Notes: generated by a model not told the origin, from the letters alone. A stretch of 64,000 nucleotides of DNA from Methylobacterium sp. WL119 (GCF_008039875.1 NZ_VRUU01000012.1:1-64000), one strand, 5' to 3'; shown: positions 8,325 through 17,165, counted from the first letter of the stretch. Numbers and translations: made by a program.

Positions 8325-8352
8325 GGAATAAAGCCGCGCCCCAGGCATCCTT
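8325..8352 (+). promoter_or_regulatory. Putative ECF-sigma promoter of the DUF305/propeller pair
   Basis: GGAATAAA (8325-8332), 12 bp, then GCATC (8345-8349), 33 bp before the DUF305 start. It is the fourth copy of the shared element. It faces away from the 8260 copy, so the 180-bp gap is a divergent promoter region controlled at both ends by the same motif. Confidence 0.75.
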
Positions 8353-8382
8353 CCCATCGACACCGGATCAAAAGGAAGCCGC

Positions 8383-8838
8383 ATGCGCGGAGCACTGGGA
8401 TTTGCCGTGACGGCGGCGCTGATGGCGAGCGGCCTCGTCGGCGGCCGGATGATGATGCGCCCGACCTTGGCCGCGACCGAGCCAGCGGCAGCTCCGTCCG
8501 CGTCCTTCGACGCGATGATGGCGCAGTCGATGGCGCAGATGCATGCCGACATGATGGTCCCGCCCTCGGGCGACCCCGACCGCGACTTCGCCGCGATGAT
8601 GATCCCGCACCACGAAGGCGCGATCGCGATGGCGAAGGCAGAGCTGCTCCACGGCAAGGATCCGGTCCTGCGCCGCCTCGCGCAGGGGATCGTCGTCGAG
8701 CAGGGCCAGGAGATCGATGTGATGCGCCGCGCGCTCGCCGATCGCCCCGCGATGCCGGGTCGGTCCGCCGGCGCCCCTCCCGTTCACCACCATGGCGCGG
8801 CACCTGCCGCCGAGATGCCTTCGGAGCACCGCCGATGA
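8383..8838 (+). CDS. DUF305 secreted protein
   Basis: Exported protein of 151 residues with an N-terminal hydrophobic signal. It has the DUF305 core: a Met- and His-rich helix MMAQSMAQMHADMM, then DRDFAAMMIPHHEGAIAMAKAEL and a second helix with VVEQGQEIDVM. The C-terminus is His-rich (PPVHHHGAAP). DUF305 proteins are ferritin-like helical bundles, often linked to copper or redox stress, with unknown activity. The stop overlaps the next start (ATGA), so the two genes are translationally coupled. Confidence 0.8.
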   Translation: MRGALGFAVTAALMASGLVGGRMMMRPTLAATEPAAAPSASFDAMMAQSMAQMHADMMVPPSGDPDRDFAAMMIPHHEGAIAMAKAELLHGKDPVLRRLAQGIVVEQGQEIDVMRRALADRPAMPGRSAGAPPVHHHGAAPAAEMPSEHRR

Positions 8839-10271
8839 AGACCGCCCTGACCGTTCTCGCCCTTGTGCTGCTCTCCGGCTCGGCCTTCGCCGGGCAGGCT
8901 CCGGGCCCCGCCTCGGCGCCCGACGTGCCCATCAGCAGCAAAGACCGGTTCTACACCTCCGATCAGTTCTCCAACACGGTCTCGGTAATCGATCCCGCCG
9001 CCAACACCCTGCTCGGGGTGATCCGGCTCGGCGACCCGACGCCGATGAATCTGAGCCCGCTCTATCGCGGGCAGCTTCTGGTCCACGGCATGGGCTTCTC
9101 GCCGGACCACAGGACCCTTCTCGCGGTCTCGATCGGTTCGAACTCCGTAAGCTTCATCGACACGGCGACCAACGCGGTCCGCCACACCGCCTATGTCGGC
9201 CGCTCGCCGCACGAAGCCTTCTTCACGCCGGACGGTCGAGAGGTCTGGGTGAGCGTGCGCGGCGAAGACTATATCGCCGTGCTCGATGCCGCGACCGCCA
9301 AGGAGACCCGCCGGATCACCGTACCGAACGGGCCGGGCATGACGATCTTCTCGCCGGACGGCACCTACGGTTACGTCTGCTCCAGCTTCAGCCCCGAGAC
9401 CGTCGTCATCGACACCAAGACCCACGCCATCGTCGGCCGCGTGAAGCAGGAGAGCCCGTTCTGCCCCGACATCGCCGCCACGCCGGACGGCAAGCAGGTG
9501 TGGTTCACCCTCAAGGATGTCGGCCGGACCCAGGTGTTTTCGGCGCGTCCGCCATTCGCGCCGCTGAAGACGATCGAGACCGGGCCGATCACCAACCACG
9601 TCAACATCGTCTCGACCAAGGCCGGCCAGTTCGCCTACGTGACGATTGGCGGCCTGAACCAGGTCAAGGTGTTCCGCACCGACGATTTCTTCCAGCTCGC
9701 AACGATCCCGACCGGCGCCCTGCCGCACGGGCTCTGGCCCTCGGGCGACGGCAGCCGCGTCTATGTCGGCCTGGAGAACGCTGACAAGGCCGCGGTGATC
9801 GACACCGCGTCGAACACGGTGATCGCCGAGGTGCCGATCGGGCAGGGTCCGCAGGGCGTCGCCTACGTCCCGAACGCCGTGCCGGAGGGCGACGGAATGC
9901 AAAACCTCCAGCCGCTGGGGGCCGCAGGCCAGACCAGTGCGCTGACGCTCGCGGGCGGCGACGGCAAGCCGGCGACGCAGGTCACCCTGTTCGACCAGGG
10001 CGTGCTGCAGACGCTGCAGGCCGCGATCACGGGACTGGCGCCGAAGATGCCGTTCGTGCTGGCGCTGTCCGCAGATCCGAAGGGCGCGACCGGCCTGGAG
10101 CCACTCGCCGCCTTCACCACCAACCCGGCCGGCGCGGCCATCGTCAACGCGATCGGCCCGATCCGGCAAGTCACCCGCAAGGACGCCGGCCCGAGCCGCC
10201 GTTACCTCGTGGTCGCGGCGGGCAAGCCCGGCAAACTCGGCGGCGTCGAGCAGGTGCAGATCACGGATTAA
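8835..10271 (+). CDS. Secreted YVTN-type beta-propeller protein with C-terminal extension
   Basis: Exported protein of 478 residues. The signal peptide ends in SAFAG near residue 19. Seven-bladed YVTN propeller repeats (SNTVSVIDPAANT, GSNSVSFIDTATN, ADKAAVIDTASNTV) cover about 35-345. A C-terminal domain of about 120 residues follows, which I do not recognise (ALTLAGGDGKPATQVTLFDQ, later LVVAAGKPGKLGG). The start at 8835 overlaps the DUF305 stop and begins the signal peptide. It is related in repeat type, but not in length, to the propeller at 3053. It probably works in the periplasm with the same stress response. Confidence 0.75.
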   Translation: MKTALTVLALVLLSGSAFAGQAPGPASAPDVPISSKDRFYTSDQFSNTVSVIDPAANTLLGVIRLGDPTPMNLSPLYRGQLLVHGMGFSPDHRTLLAVSIGSNSVSFIDTATNAVRHTAYVGRSPHEAFFTPDGREVWVSVRGEDYIAVLDAATAKETRRITVPNGPGMTIFSPDGTYGYVCSSFSPETVVIDTKTHAIVGRVKQESPFCPDIAATPDGKQVWFTLKDVGRTQVFSARPPFAPLKTIETGPITNHVNIVSTKAGQFAYVTIGGLNQVKVFRTDDFFQLATIPTGALPHGLWPSGDGSRVYVGLENADKAAVIDTASNTVIAEVPIGQGPQGVAYVPNAVPEGDGMQNLQPLGAAGQTSALTLAGGDGKPATQVTLFDQGVLQTLQAAITGLAPKMPFVLALSADPKGATGLEPLAAFTTNPAGAAIVNAIGPIRQVTRKDAGPSRRYLVVAAGKPGKLGGVEQVQITD

Positions 10272-10531
10272 TCGAGCGGTGTCGCCAGTCCGGAAGGCGA
10301 ACATCTCAAACAATGCCTCCGTGACGCGAGCCCAGCCTCGATGTCTGCTTTCGAGAACAGCGTCAGCCCGCTTCTATGGCGTAGTTGGGTCGGATGCGGA
10401 AGGTCCGCTTCAGGGCGAAGGGTCAGGGTCTGCTCCCCACCCATAGCGGGTCCTCGGAAGGTCTGCTTTCGGGATGACTATAAGCTAGGGACCTGCAACT
10501 GGAACGGGTGGGAAGCAGCAGGCTGCCCGGC
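10272..10531. other. Intergenic region between convergent genes
   Basis: It separates the plus-strand propeller gene from the minus-strand exporter gene. Apart from one copy of the dispersed repeat (10396-10478), no gene or clear terminator is visible. Confidence 0.6.
10396..10478. repeat. Dispersed intergenic repeat, copy A
   Basis: It shares the core GTCCGCTTCAGGGCGAAGGG, then GTCTGCTCCCCACCC and CCTCGGAAGGTCTGCTTTCG, with copies at 17266 and 19718. All three lie outside genes in the metal-resistance region and at the borders between functional cassettes. Function is unknown; it could be a non-autonomous mobile repeat. Confidence 0.7.
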
Positions 10532-11863
10532 TCACCCCGGCCCCCCTGCCGGCCAGCGATGGTGCAGGTCGTCGATGACGAAGGCGTGAGCGTGCCGATG
10601 GCCACCGGCATCGAGATGCGGATGGTCGGGCCTGAGGTCGCCGTGGACGTGCTCGACCACATCAGGGTCGGAGGCGGGCCAGAGTAGGGCCGCCGCCGCG
10701 ATGGCTGCCAAGGTCAGGCCCCCCAGGACCGCCAGCGTCGTCGGCATGCCGACCTTGGCGCCGAGCCAGCCCGCGAGCGGGTAGGTCACCAGCCACGCCA
10801 CATGGGAGAGCGCGAACTGTGCCGCGAACACGCCCGGCCTATCGCCTGGCGAGGCCGAGCGCCGGAGAAGGCGTCCGGTCGGGGTCTGGGCTGCCGAGTA
10901 GCCGATGCCAAGCACGAGCCAGGTCGCCAGCAGCATCGGCCAGCCGATGACCCCGCCCCAGGTCGTGGCCGCGAAGGCGAGGAGAACGATCCCGAGCAGG
11001 CCCGCCGCCGGGATCATAACCGTCCGGTCCGGCAGGCGGTCGAGCATCCGCGGCAGCAGGAGGGCGGCCAGCATCGACCCGCCGCCGAAGAGGCCGAGCG
11101 CGATCGCGACGTCGTTCTGGGAGCGATGCAGGATGGCCTGGACGATCACCACCGTGTTGACGATCACCATCGAGCCGGCCGCCGAGACGGCGAGGTTCAA
11201 CGCGAGCAGCCCGCGTAGGCGCGGCGTGGCGAGGTAGATGCGCAGCCCCCGCGTGGTGCGCTCGTAGATCCCGGCGCGGCGTTCGGGCAGCTTCGGCGAC
11301 GGCAGCGACACCGAGACCACGAAGGCGGCCGAGCAGAGGAACCCGACAACGGTCCCCCCGAATAGCCAGTGGAAGTCGATGGCGGTCAGCAGCAGGGCGG
11401 CCAGGGTGGGGCTGAGGAGGTTCTCCAGGTCGTAGGCGAGGCGCGAGAGCGAGAGCGCCCGCGTGTAGTCGCGCTCCTCCGGCAGGATGTCGGGGATGGT
11501 CGCCTGGAAGGTCGGGGTGAAGGCCGCCGAGCACGATTGCAGCACGAAGACGAGCGCGTAGACCTGCCAGACCTGGTCGACGAAGGGCAGGATCAGCGCG
11601 ACGCCGGCGCGGACGAGGTCGGTCGCCACTAGGAAGGCGCGACGCGGCAGTTGCCCCGTGAAGGCGTTAGCGATGGGCGCCACGAGCACGTAGGCCGCCA
11701 TCTTGATGGCGAGCGCGGTGCCCAGCACGGCGCCGGCCTCCGCCCCCGCCAGCCGGTAGGCGAGGAGGCCGAGGGCGACGGTGAGCAGGCCGGTGCCGAC
11801 CAGGGCGATCACCTGCGCGGCGAAGAGGTGCCTGTAGGTCCGGTTCGCGAGGACGGCCAGCAT
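10532..11863 (-). CDS. NreB/NrsD-like MFS metal exporter with His-rich tail
   Basis: Major facilitator transporter of 443 residues with about 12 membrane segments from residue 10 to 400. The last 45 residues are cytoplasmic and hold nine histidines (EHVH, DHPH, GHRHAH, LHH). This is characteristic of nickel exporters such as NreB of Cupriavidus and NrsD of Synechocystis. The start at 11863 overlaps the stop of the upstream CsoR-type repressor by one base. A longer in-frame reading would run into that gene and is rejected. Nickel or cobalt export is inferred from the tail and the repressor. Confidence 0.75.
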   Translation of the reverse strand: MLAVLANRTYRHLFAAQVIALVGTGLLTVALGLLAYRLAGAEAGAVLGTALAIKMAAYVLVAPIANAFTGQLPRRAFLVATDLVRAGVALILPFVDQVWQVYALVFVLQSCSAAFTPTFQATIPDILPEERDYTRALSLSRLAYDLENLLSPTLAALLLTAIDFHWLFGGTVVGFLCSAAFVVSVSLPSPKLPERRAGIYERTTRGLRIYLATPRLRGLLALNLAVSAAGSMVIVNTVVIVQAILHRSQNDVAIALGLFGGGSMLAALLLPRMLDRLPDRTVMIPAAGLLGIVLLAFAATTWGGVIGWPMLLATWLVLGIGYSAAQTPTGRLLRRSASPGDRPGVFAAQFALSHVAWLVTYPLAGWLGAKVGMPTTLAVLGGLTLAAIAAAALLWPASDPDVVEHVHGDLRPDHPHLDAGGHRHAHAFVIDDLHHRWPAGGPG

Positions 11864-12135
11864 CAGAGATACTTCGCCAGCGCCTTGAACTCGGCCAGCG
11901 CGACCTTGGCCGACTTGCCGCCGTCCGCGACACCCTCGCCGATGCAGTTCTCCATGTGGTCCTCGATGAGGACCCGCTTGGCGTTGGCGATGGCGCTCTC
12001 CACCGCGTGGAGCTGCTGGGCGAGGTCCACGCACGAGCGGCCCTCCTCGATCATGGCGATGACGCCGGCGAGATGCCCGTGGGCGCGCTTCAGGCGCTTG
12101 ACGATGTCGGGGTGGGAGGCGTGCGCATGTTCCAT
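11863..12135 (-). CDS. CsoR/RcnR/InrS-family metal-responsive repressor
   Basis: All-helical metal-sensing repressor of 90 residues. The metal-binding fingerprint can be read directly: His3, Cys35, His60 and Cys64. This H-C-H-C pattern is that of the nickel sensor InrS rather than the copper sensor CsoR (which lacks the N-terminal His) or RcnR (which has His at the last position). InrS controls an MFS exporter with a His-rich tail, exactly the pairing seen here. A GC-tract operator lies 6 bp upstream of the start, indicating autoregulation. Confidence 0.85.
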   Translation of the reverse strand: MEHAHASHPDIVKRLKRAHGHLAGVIAMIEEGRSCVDLAQQLHAVESAIANAKRVLIEDHMENCIGEGVADGGKSAKVALAEFKALAKYL

Positions 12136-12141
12136 GTTGAC

Positions 12142-12163
12142 ATCCTATCCCCCCGGGTAGGAT
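12142..12163. promoter_or_regulatory. GC-tract operator of the CsoR/InrS-type repressor
   Basis: Perfect inverted arms ATCCTA and TAGGAT surround a 10-bp G/C tract (TCCCCCCGGG). RcnR and InrS sites have this form, with a G/C tract flanked by inverted A/T-containing arms. It lies between the repressor gene (start 12135, minus strand) and the 12190 gene (plus strand), so it could repress both directions. Confidence 0.75.
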
Positions 12164-12189
12164 AGGGGAAGGGTATCGGGCGCATCGGG

Positions 12190-12555
12190 GTGGTCTCGGG
12201 CCGAACGGGAGTTGGGTGGTCGGTGTCCTTCGGGCGGCGTCTCATAGCGGCAGCCGCCGCGTTCATGCTGGCGCTCGTCGCGGTCATGCCCGTTTTCGTG
12301 GAGGCCCGACACGCGGCGTCGGTGACGCTCCAGGCGCAGGACATCGGCTCCGGCGCGACACACGACCATGGCTCGGACGAGGGGGCCCCCGGCGATCTCG
12401 CGTACCATGCCCAGGCCCACGCGCAGGGGGTGATGCCCACGACCGAGGGAGCATCCACGGTGCGGGCGAATGCGGCCATGGCCTTCTCCGTCTCCGACGA
12501 GCGCGAGCGGTCCCCCGGACGGCCGCCCGGGTTGTTCAAGCCCCCGAGGGCCTGA
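12190..12555 (+). CDS. Small exported protein of unknown function upstream of czcB
   Basis: Predicted protein of 121 residues with a hydrophobic N-terminal segment (RRLIAAAAAFMLALVAVMPVFVEA, about 16-39) and a His-containing middle (THDHGSDE, YHAQAHAQ). I do not recognise a family. Position before an RND adaptor gene and the histidines suggest a periplasmic metal-related accessory. The start is uncertain: GTG at 12190 or codons further on. It faces away from the repressor across the shared operator. Confidence 0.5.
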   Translation: MVSGRTGVGWSVSFGRRLIAAAAAFMLALVAVMPVFVEARHAASVTLQAQDIGSGATHDHGSDEGAPGDLAYHAQAHAQGVMPTTEGASTVRANAAMAFSVSDERERSPGRPPGLFKPPRA

Positions 12556-12647
12556 GGCGGACCACGATCGCAGTCCCCCCAGTTTCTCGAACTCCGGCGC
12601 CGCGCCGCCCTGCCCGAACGGCATGGCCGCCCGCCCATGGCAACGAC

Positions 12648-13877
12648 ATGCTCAGACGTCTTCCCCTCGTGCTGCTGGCCGTAGCCGGCGGCTTCCTCGT
12701 CGCGACTTGGTGGCCGGCGGCCCCGGACGCGGTCCGCGCGCTCGTGGCGCGGGCCCGGCCCGCCGCCACGGTCCCGTCCCGTGAGCCTACGCCGGCGGCG
12801 GCTCCCGAGCCGGAGCACTCCGGCTTGATCCGCTTGACGGACGCACAGATCGCCAAGGCCGGCATCCGCACGGATGACGCCGGCGAGGGCCGCCTCGCGC
12901 GTCACCTCCATGTCCCGGGCACCATCGTCCCGAGCGCCGACAACACTGCCCGGATCGCGGTGAAGACGACCGGCACCGTCGTAGAGTTGCGCAAGGGTCT
13001 GGGCGACCGGGTCGCCAAGGGCGAGGTCGTGGCGCTCATCGAGAGCCGCGAGATCGCCGAGACCAAGGGCGAGTACCTTGCCGCGCGCCTCTCGGCCGCC
13101 CTGCAGAAGACCCTCTACGAGCGCGACAAGGAGCTCTGGGACCGGCGGATCTCGTCGGAGCAGCAGTACCTGCGCTCACAGGCGAGCTACCAGGATCTAA
13201 AGGTCAAGGAGGACGCCGCCCGGCGCAAGCTGAGCTTCCTCGGCCTGGGGCCGGCCGAGATCGACGCCCTGCCGACGAAGCCCCAGGCGCAGTTCGAGCG
13301 CCAGGAGATCCGCTCGCCCATCGCGGGCAGGATCGTGGAGCGGCGGGTCGACCTCGGCGCGGCGGTCGGGCGCGACAATCTGGAGACCGAGCTCTACAGC
13401 GTCGTCGACCTCTCGAAGATCTGGATAGACCTCGCCGTTTCCCCAGGCGACCTTCCCCTGGTGCACGAGGGGCAGGAGGTGACGTTCCGGACCGAGGCGA
13501 CCGGCGCGGAGGCACGCGGGCGCATCGTCTTCATAGGGCCCGTGCTCGACCAGAACACCCGCGCCGCCCGCGTCGTGGCCGAACTCGCGAACCCGCAGGA
13601 GACCTGGCGGCCCGGCTCCTTCGTCTCCGCCGAGATCGTCATCTCGGACAAGCCGGTGCGCGTCCTCCTCCCGACCGCCGCGATCCAGACCCTGGAGGGC
13701 AAGCCCAACGTGTTCGTGCGGGTGGTGGATGGCTTCGAGGCCCGCCCGGTAACCCTCGGCCGGTCTGACGACGAGAGCGTGGAGGTGACGGCGGGCCTGG
13801 AACCCGGGGAGGCGGTCGCGGTGGCCAACAGCTTCACCCTCAAGGCCGAGCTCGGCAAGTCCGCGGCGGAGGACTGA
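12648..13877 (+). CDS. czcB: CzcB-type RND efflux periplasmic adaptor
   Basis: Membrane-fusion protein of 409 residues that would link the inner-membrane pump to an outer-membrane channel. It has an N-terminal membrane anchor (LVLLAVAGGFLVATWWPA), a barrel-sandwich half-motif (VELRKGLGDRVAKGEVVALIES), a coiled-coil hairpin (about 135-195), the second lipoyl half (RSPIAGRIVERRVDLGAAVG), and beta-barrel and membrane-proximal domains to the end. It lacks an N-terminal heavy-metal-binding zinc motif. The gene lies 3 bp before the pump gene. The start is ATG at 12648, where the anchor begins. Confidence 0.85.
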   Translation: MLRRLPLVLLAVAGGFLVATWWPAAPDAVRALVARARPAATVPSREPTPAAAPEPEHSGLIRLTDAQIAKAGIRTDDAGEGRLARHLHVPGTIVPSADNTARIAVKTTGTVVELRKGLGDRVAKGEVVALIESREIAETKGEYLAARLSAALQKTLYERDKELWDRRISSEQQYLRSQASYQDLKVKEDAARRKLSFLGLGPAEIDALPTKPQAQFERQEIRSPIAGRIVERRVDLGAAVGRDNLETELYSVVDLSKIWIDLAVSPGDLPLVHEGQEVTFRTEATGAEARGRIVFIGPVLDQNTRAARVVAELANPQETWRPGSFVSAEIVISDKPVRVLLPTAAIQTLEGKPNVFVRVVDGFEARPVTLGRSDDESVEVTAGLEPGEAVAVANSFTLKAELGKSAAED

Positions 13878-13880
13878 GCC

Positions 13881-16800
13881 ATGATCCGCCCGATCCTCGC
13901 CTTCTCAATTACCAACCGCTACGCGGTCATCCTGGTAACCCTCATCGCCACCGCGCTCGGTGCCTGGGCACTGGCGCGTCTACCCATCGACGCCGTGCCC
14001 GACGTCACCAACAACCAGGTCCAGATCAACGCCGTCGCACCGGCGCTGACGCCGGTCGAGATCGAGAAGCAGGTCACGGTGCTGGTTGAGCGGGCGCTCG
14101 CCGGTACGCCGGGGCTGGAGAGCATGCGCTCGTTCTCGCGCAACGGCTTCGCCCAGCTCACTGCGGTGTTCAGCGACAAGATCGACGTCTACTTCGCCCG
14201 CCAGCAGGTGAACGAGCGCCTGGTCGAGGTGCGCGGCACCCTGCCGCCTGGCGTCGAGGTCAGGCTCGGGCCGATCTCCACCGGGCTCGGCGAGATCTAC
14301 TGGTGGTCGGTCGAGTACCAGCCCCCTGGCGAGGGGACTCCGGTCAGAGACGGCAGGCCCGGCTGGCAGGGCGACGGCAGCTACCTGACGCCTGAGGGCG
14401 AGCGGCTGACGAGCGACTTCGAGCGCACGGTCTACCTACGCACGGTCCAGGACTGGATCATCCGACCGCAGATGAAGAGTGTCCCCGGCGTGGCCGGGGC
14501 CGACGCCATCGGCGGCTACGTCAAGGAGTATCAGGTCCAGCCCGACCCGATGAAGCTCGTCGGCTACGGCCTGTCGTTCGCCGACCTGGCGCGGGCCATC
14601 GAGGTTAACAACGCGACCCGCGGCGCCAACTACATCGAGCGCAACGGCGAGGGCTACGTCGTTCGGGCCGGGGGCCTGCTGGAGAACGTCGACCAGATCC
14701 GCGAGATCGTGGTGGCGACCCGGGCCGGGGTGCCGATCCTGGTCAGCGACGTCGCACAGGTCGGGATCGGCCGCGAGCTCCGCACCGGCTCGGCCAGCGA
14801 GAACGGGCGCGAAGTGGTGCTGGGCACCGCCCTGATGCTCATCGGCGAGAACAGCCGAACGGTCTCGGCCGCGGCCGACGCCAAGATCCGGGAGATCAAC
14901 AAGCTCCTGCCGCCCGGCATCAAGGCGAAGACCCTCCTCAGCCGGACCGACCTCGTCGACGCCACCATCAAGACTGTGGCCAGGAACCTCGCCGAGGGCG
15001 CGCTCCTCGTCGTGGCGGTCCTGTTCCTGGCTCTCGGCAATATCCGGGCGGCCCTCATCACGGCGCTGGTCATCCCGGTCGCCATGATGGTCACGGCCAC
15101 CGGCATGCTGGCGGGCCGCATCAGCGCCAACCTGATGAGCCTGGGCGCCCTCGACTTCGGCCTCATCGTCGACGGTGCGGTCATCATCGCCGAGAACAGC
15201 CTGCGGCACCTCGCCGAGCGCCAGCACGAACTCGGTCGCAGGCTGTCGCTGGAGGAGCGGCTCACCACGGTCCGGCTCTCGGCCGAGGAGATGATCAAGC
15301 CGTCCGTCTACGGGCAGGCCATCATCATCCTGGTGTACGTGCCGCTCCTCACCTTCGCCGGGGTCGAGGGCAAGACCTTCACGCCGATGGCCCTGACGGT
15401 GCTGATCGCCCTGGTGGCGGCCTTCGTGCTGTCCCTGACCCTCGTGCCTGCGATGATCGCGACCTTCGTGTCGGGCCGGGTCAGCGAGAGCGAGAACGCG
15501 CTCATCCGCGGGTTGAAGGCGGTCTACCGGCCCGTCCTCCTCGGCGCGATCCGCGCCCCGCTGGCGTTCGTGGCGGGCGCGGTCGTCCTGCTCGGGATCG
15601 CGGGCGTGCTCGCGACGCGGCTGGGGCAGGAGTTCACGCCGACGCTGGACGAGAAGAACATCGTCATGGAGGCGCGCCGCATCCCGTCGACCTCGATCAC
15701 GCAGTCGCAGACCATGCAGCTCGGCGTCGAGGACGCCATGAGCAAGTTTCCCGAGGTGGCGTTCGTGTACTCGCGCTGCGGCACGCCCGACATCGCCGCC
15801 GACCCGATGCCGCCCAACGCCTGCGACGCCTACCTCATCCTGAAGCCGCAGGCCGAGTGGCCGGACCCGACCGAGATGAAGGTGTCCCTGATCGGCCGAA
15901 TGGAGGCCGAAGCCAAGCTTATCCCGGGAACCCTGCTCGGCTTCTCCCAGCCAATCCAGATGCGCTTCAACGAGCTCATCGCCGGCGTGCGCGACGACCT
16001 CGCCGTGAAGGTGTTCGGCGAGGAGTTCGGCCCGATGGTCGAGGGCGCCCGTAAGATCGCCGGCATCCTACGCAGCCTGGACGGGGCCGCCGACGTCAAG
16101 GTCGAGGAGGCGGTGGGCCTGCCGTTCCTGGAGCTCAGGATCGACCGGCGCGAGATCGCCCGGAGGGGCCTGAGCCTCGCCGACGTGCAGGACGTCATCG
16201 GCACCGCCATCGGCGGCAAGGATGCCGGCCTGATGTACGAGGGCGACCGACGCTTCGCCATCGTGGTGAGGCTCGCCGATACGGTCCGGAACGACGTCGA
16301 GGCGTTGAAGAACCTGCCGGTGCCACTCCCGGCCGCCCAGGCCGCCCCGGCCAGGGCTGGCACCGGCGTGCCGGCCGCGCCGGCGCTGGCGGGCGGGATG
16401 AGCGTGCCCCTACGGCAGCTCGCCAGCTTCGCCTTCACGGAAGGACCCAACCAGGTCAGCCGCGAGGACGGGCGCCGACGGGTGGTGGTGACGGCCAACG
16501 TTCGCGGCCGCGACATCGGCTCGCTCGTGGCGGAGGCGCAGGCACGCATTGCCGCCGAGGTGAAGCTGCCGGCCGGCTACGAGGTGCGCTGGGGCGGCCA
16601 GTTCGAGAACCTGACGGCGGCCCGACAACGCCTGATGGTCGTGGTGCCCGCCTGCTTCGCCCTGATCTTCATCCTGCTGCTCGGGGCCCTCGGCTCCCCC
16701 CGGGACGCTGCGATCGTCTTCAGCGCGGTGCCGATGGCGTTGACCGGCGGCGTCGCCGCCTTGTGGCTGCGGGACATGCCGTTCTCGGTCTCGGCCGCGG

Positions 16801-17165
16801 TTGGGTTCATCGCCCTGTCCGGGGTCGCGGTCCTCAATGGGCTCGTGCTCCTGAACCACATCCGGCAGCTGGTCTCGGAAGGCATTGATGTCGTGCGAGC
16901 CGTCCGCGAGGGCGCCCTCACGCGCCTGCGGCCGGTGGTGATGACGGCCCTCGTCGCGGCGCTCGGCTTCGTGCCGATGGCCCTTGCGACGGGAACGGGC
17001 GCGGAGGTGCAGCGACCGCTGGCAACGGTCGTCATCGGCGGCCTCATCAGCGCGACGCTCCTGACCCTGGTGGTGCTGCCCGCCCTCTATGCACGGTTCG
17101 GGCGCGCGGTGCCCGTCGCTCGACCTGCTGGGATGGCTTCGGCACCACTGGCAGCGGTTCGATAG
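13881..17165 (+). CDS. czcA: CzcA-type heavy-metal RND efflux pump
   Basis: Inner-membrane proton-driven pump of 1094 residues. TM4 carries the HME1 signature DFGLIVDGAVIIAEN with Asp425, Asp431 and Glu438. This is the Co/Zn/Cd subclass pattern (as in CzcA), different from the copper pattern of the second pump in this window. The usual RND blocks are present: IDAVPDVTNNQVQ near the N-terminus, two large periplasmic loops, and GFIALSGVAVLNGLVLL in the C-terminal half. An Ala/Pro-rich insert (about 810-835) is unusual. No outer-membrane CzcC gene is adjacent, so the channel must come from elsewhere. Confidence 0.9.
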   Translation: MIRPILAFSITNRYAVILVTLIATALGAWALARLPIDAVPDVTNNQVQINAVAPALTPVEIEKQVTVLVERALAGTPGLESMRSFSRNGFAQLTAVFSDKIDVYFARQQVNERLVEVRGTLPPGVEVRLGPISTGLGEIYWWSVEYQPPGEGTPVRDGRPGWQGDGSYLTPEGERLTSDFERTVYLRTVQDWIIRPQMKSVPGVAGADAIGGYVKEYQVQPDPMKLVGYGLSFADLARAIEVNNATRGANYIERNGEGYVVRAGGLLENVDQIREIVVATRAGVPILVSDVAQVGIGRELRTGSASENGREVVLGTALMLIGENSRTVSAAADAKIREINKLLPPGIKAKTLLSRTDLVDATIKTVARNLAEGALLVVAVLFLALGNIRAALITALVIPVAMMVTATGMLAGRISANLMSLGALDFGLIVDGAVIIAENSLRHLAERQHELGRRLSLEERLTTVRLSAEEMIKPSVYGQAIIILVYVPLLTFAGVEGKTFTPMALTVLIALVAAFVLSLTLVPAMIATFVSGRVSESENALIRGLKAVYRPVLLGAIRAPLAFVAGAVVLLGIAGVLATRLGQEFTPTLDEKNIVMEARRIPSTSITQSQTMQLGVEDAMSKFPEVAFVYSRCGTPDIAADPMPPNACDAYLILKPQAEWPDPTEMKVSLIGRMEAEAKLIPGTLLGFSQPIQMRFNELIAGVRDDLAVKVFGEEFGPMVEGARKIAGILRSLDGAADVKVEEAVGLPFLELRIDRREIARRGLSLADVQDVIGTAIGGKDAGLMYEGDRRFAIVVRLADTVRNDVEALKNLPVPLPAAQAAPARAGTGVPAAPALAGGMSVPLRQLASFAFTEGPNQVSREDGRRRVVVTANVRGRDIGSLVAEAQARIAAEVKLPAGYEVRWGGQFENLTAARQRLMVVVPACFALIFILLLGALGSPRDAAIVFSAVPMALTGGVAALWLRDMPFSVSAAVGFIALSGVAVLNGLVLLNHIRQLVSEGIDVVRAVREGALTRLRPVVMTALVAALGFVPMALATGTGAEVQRPLATVVIGGLISATLLTLVVLPALYARFGRAVPVARPAGMASAPLAAVR

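Noticed and set aside
8226..8834. Extended N-terminus for the second beta-propeller
   Set aside because: In-frame upstream codons overlap the DUF305 gene in another frame and would bury the signal peptide; the ATG at 8835 fits the coupling.
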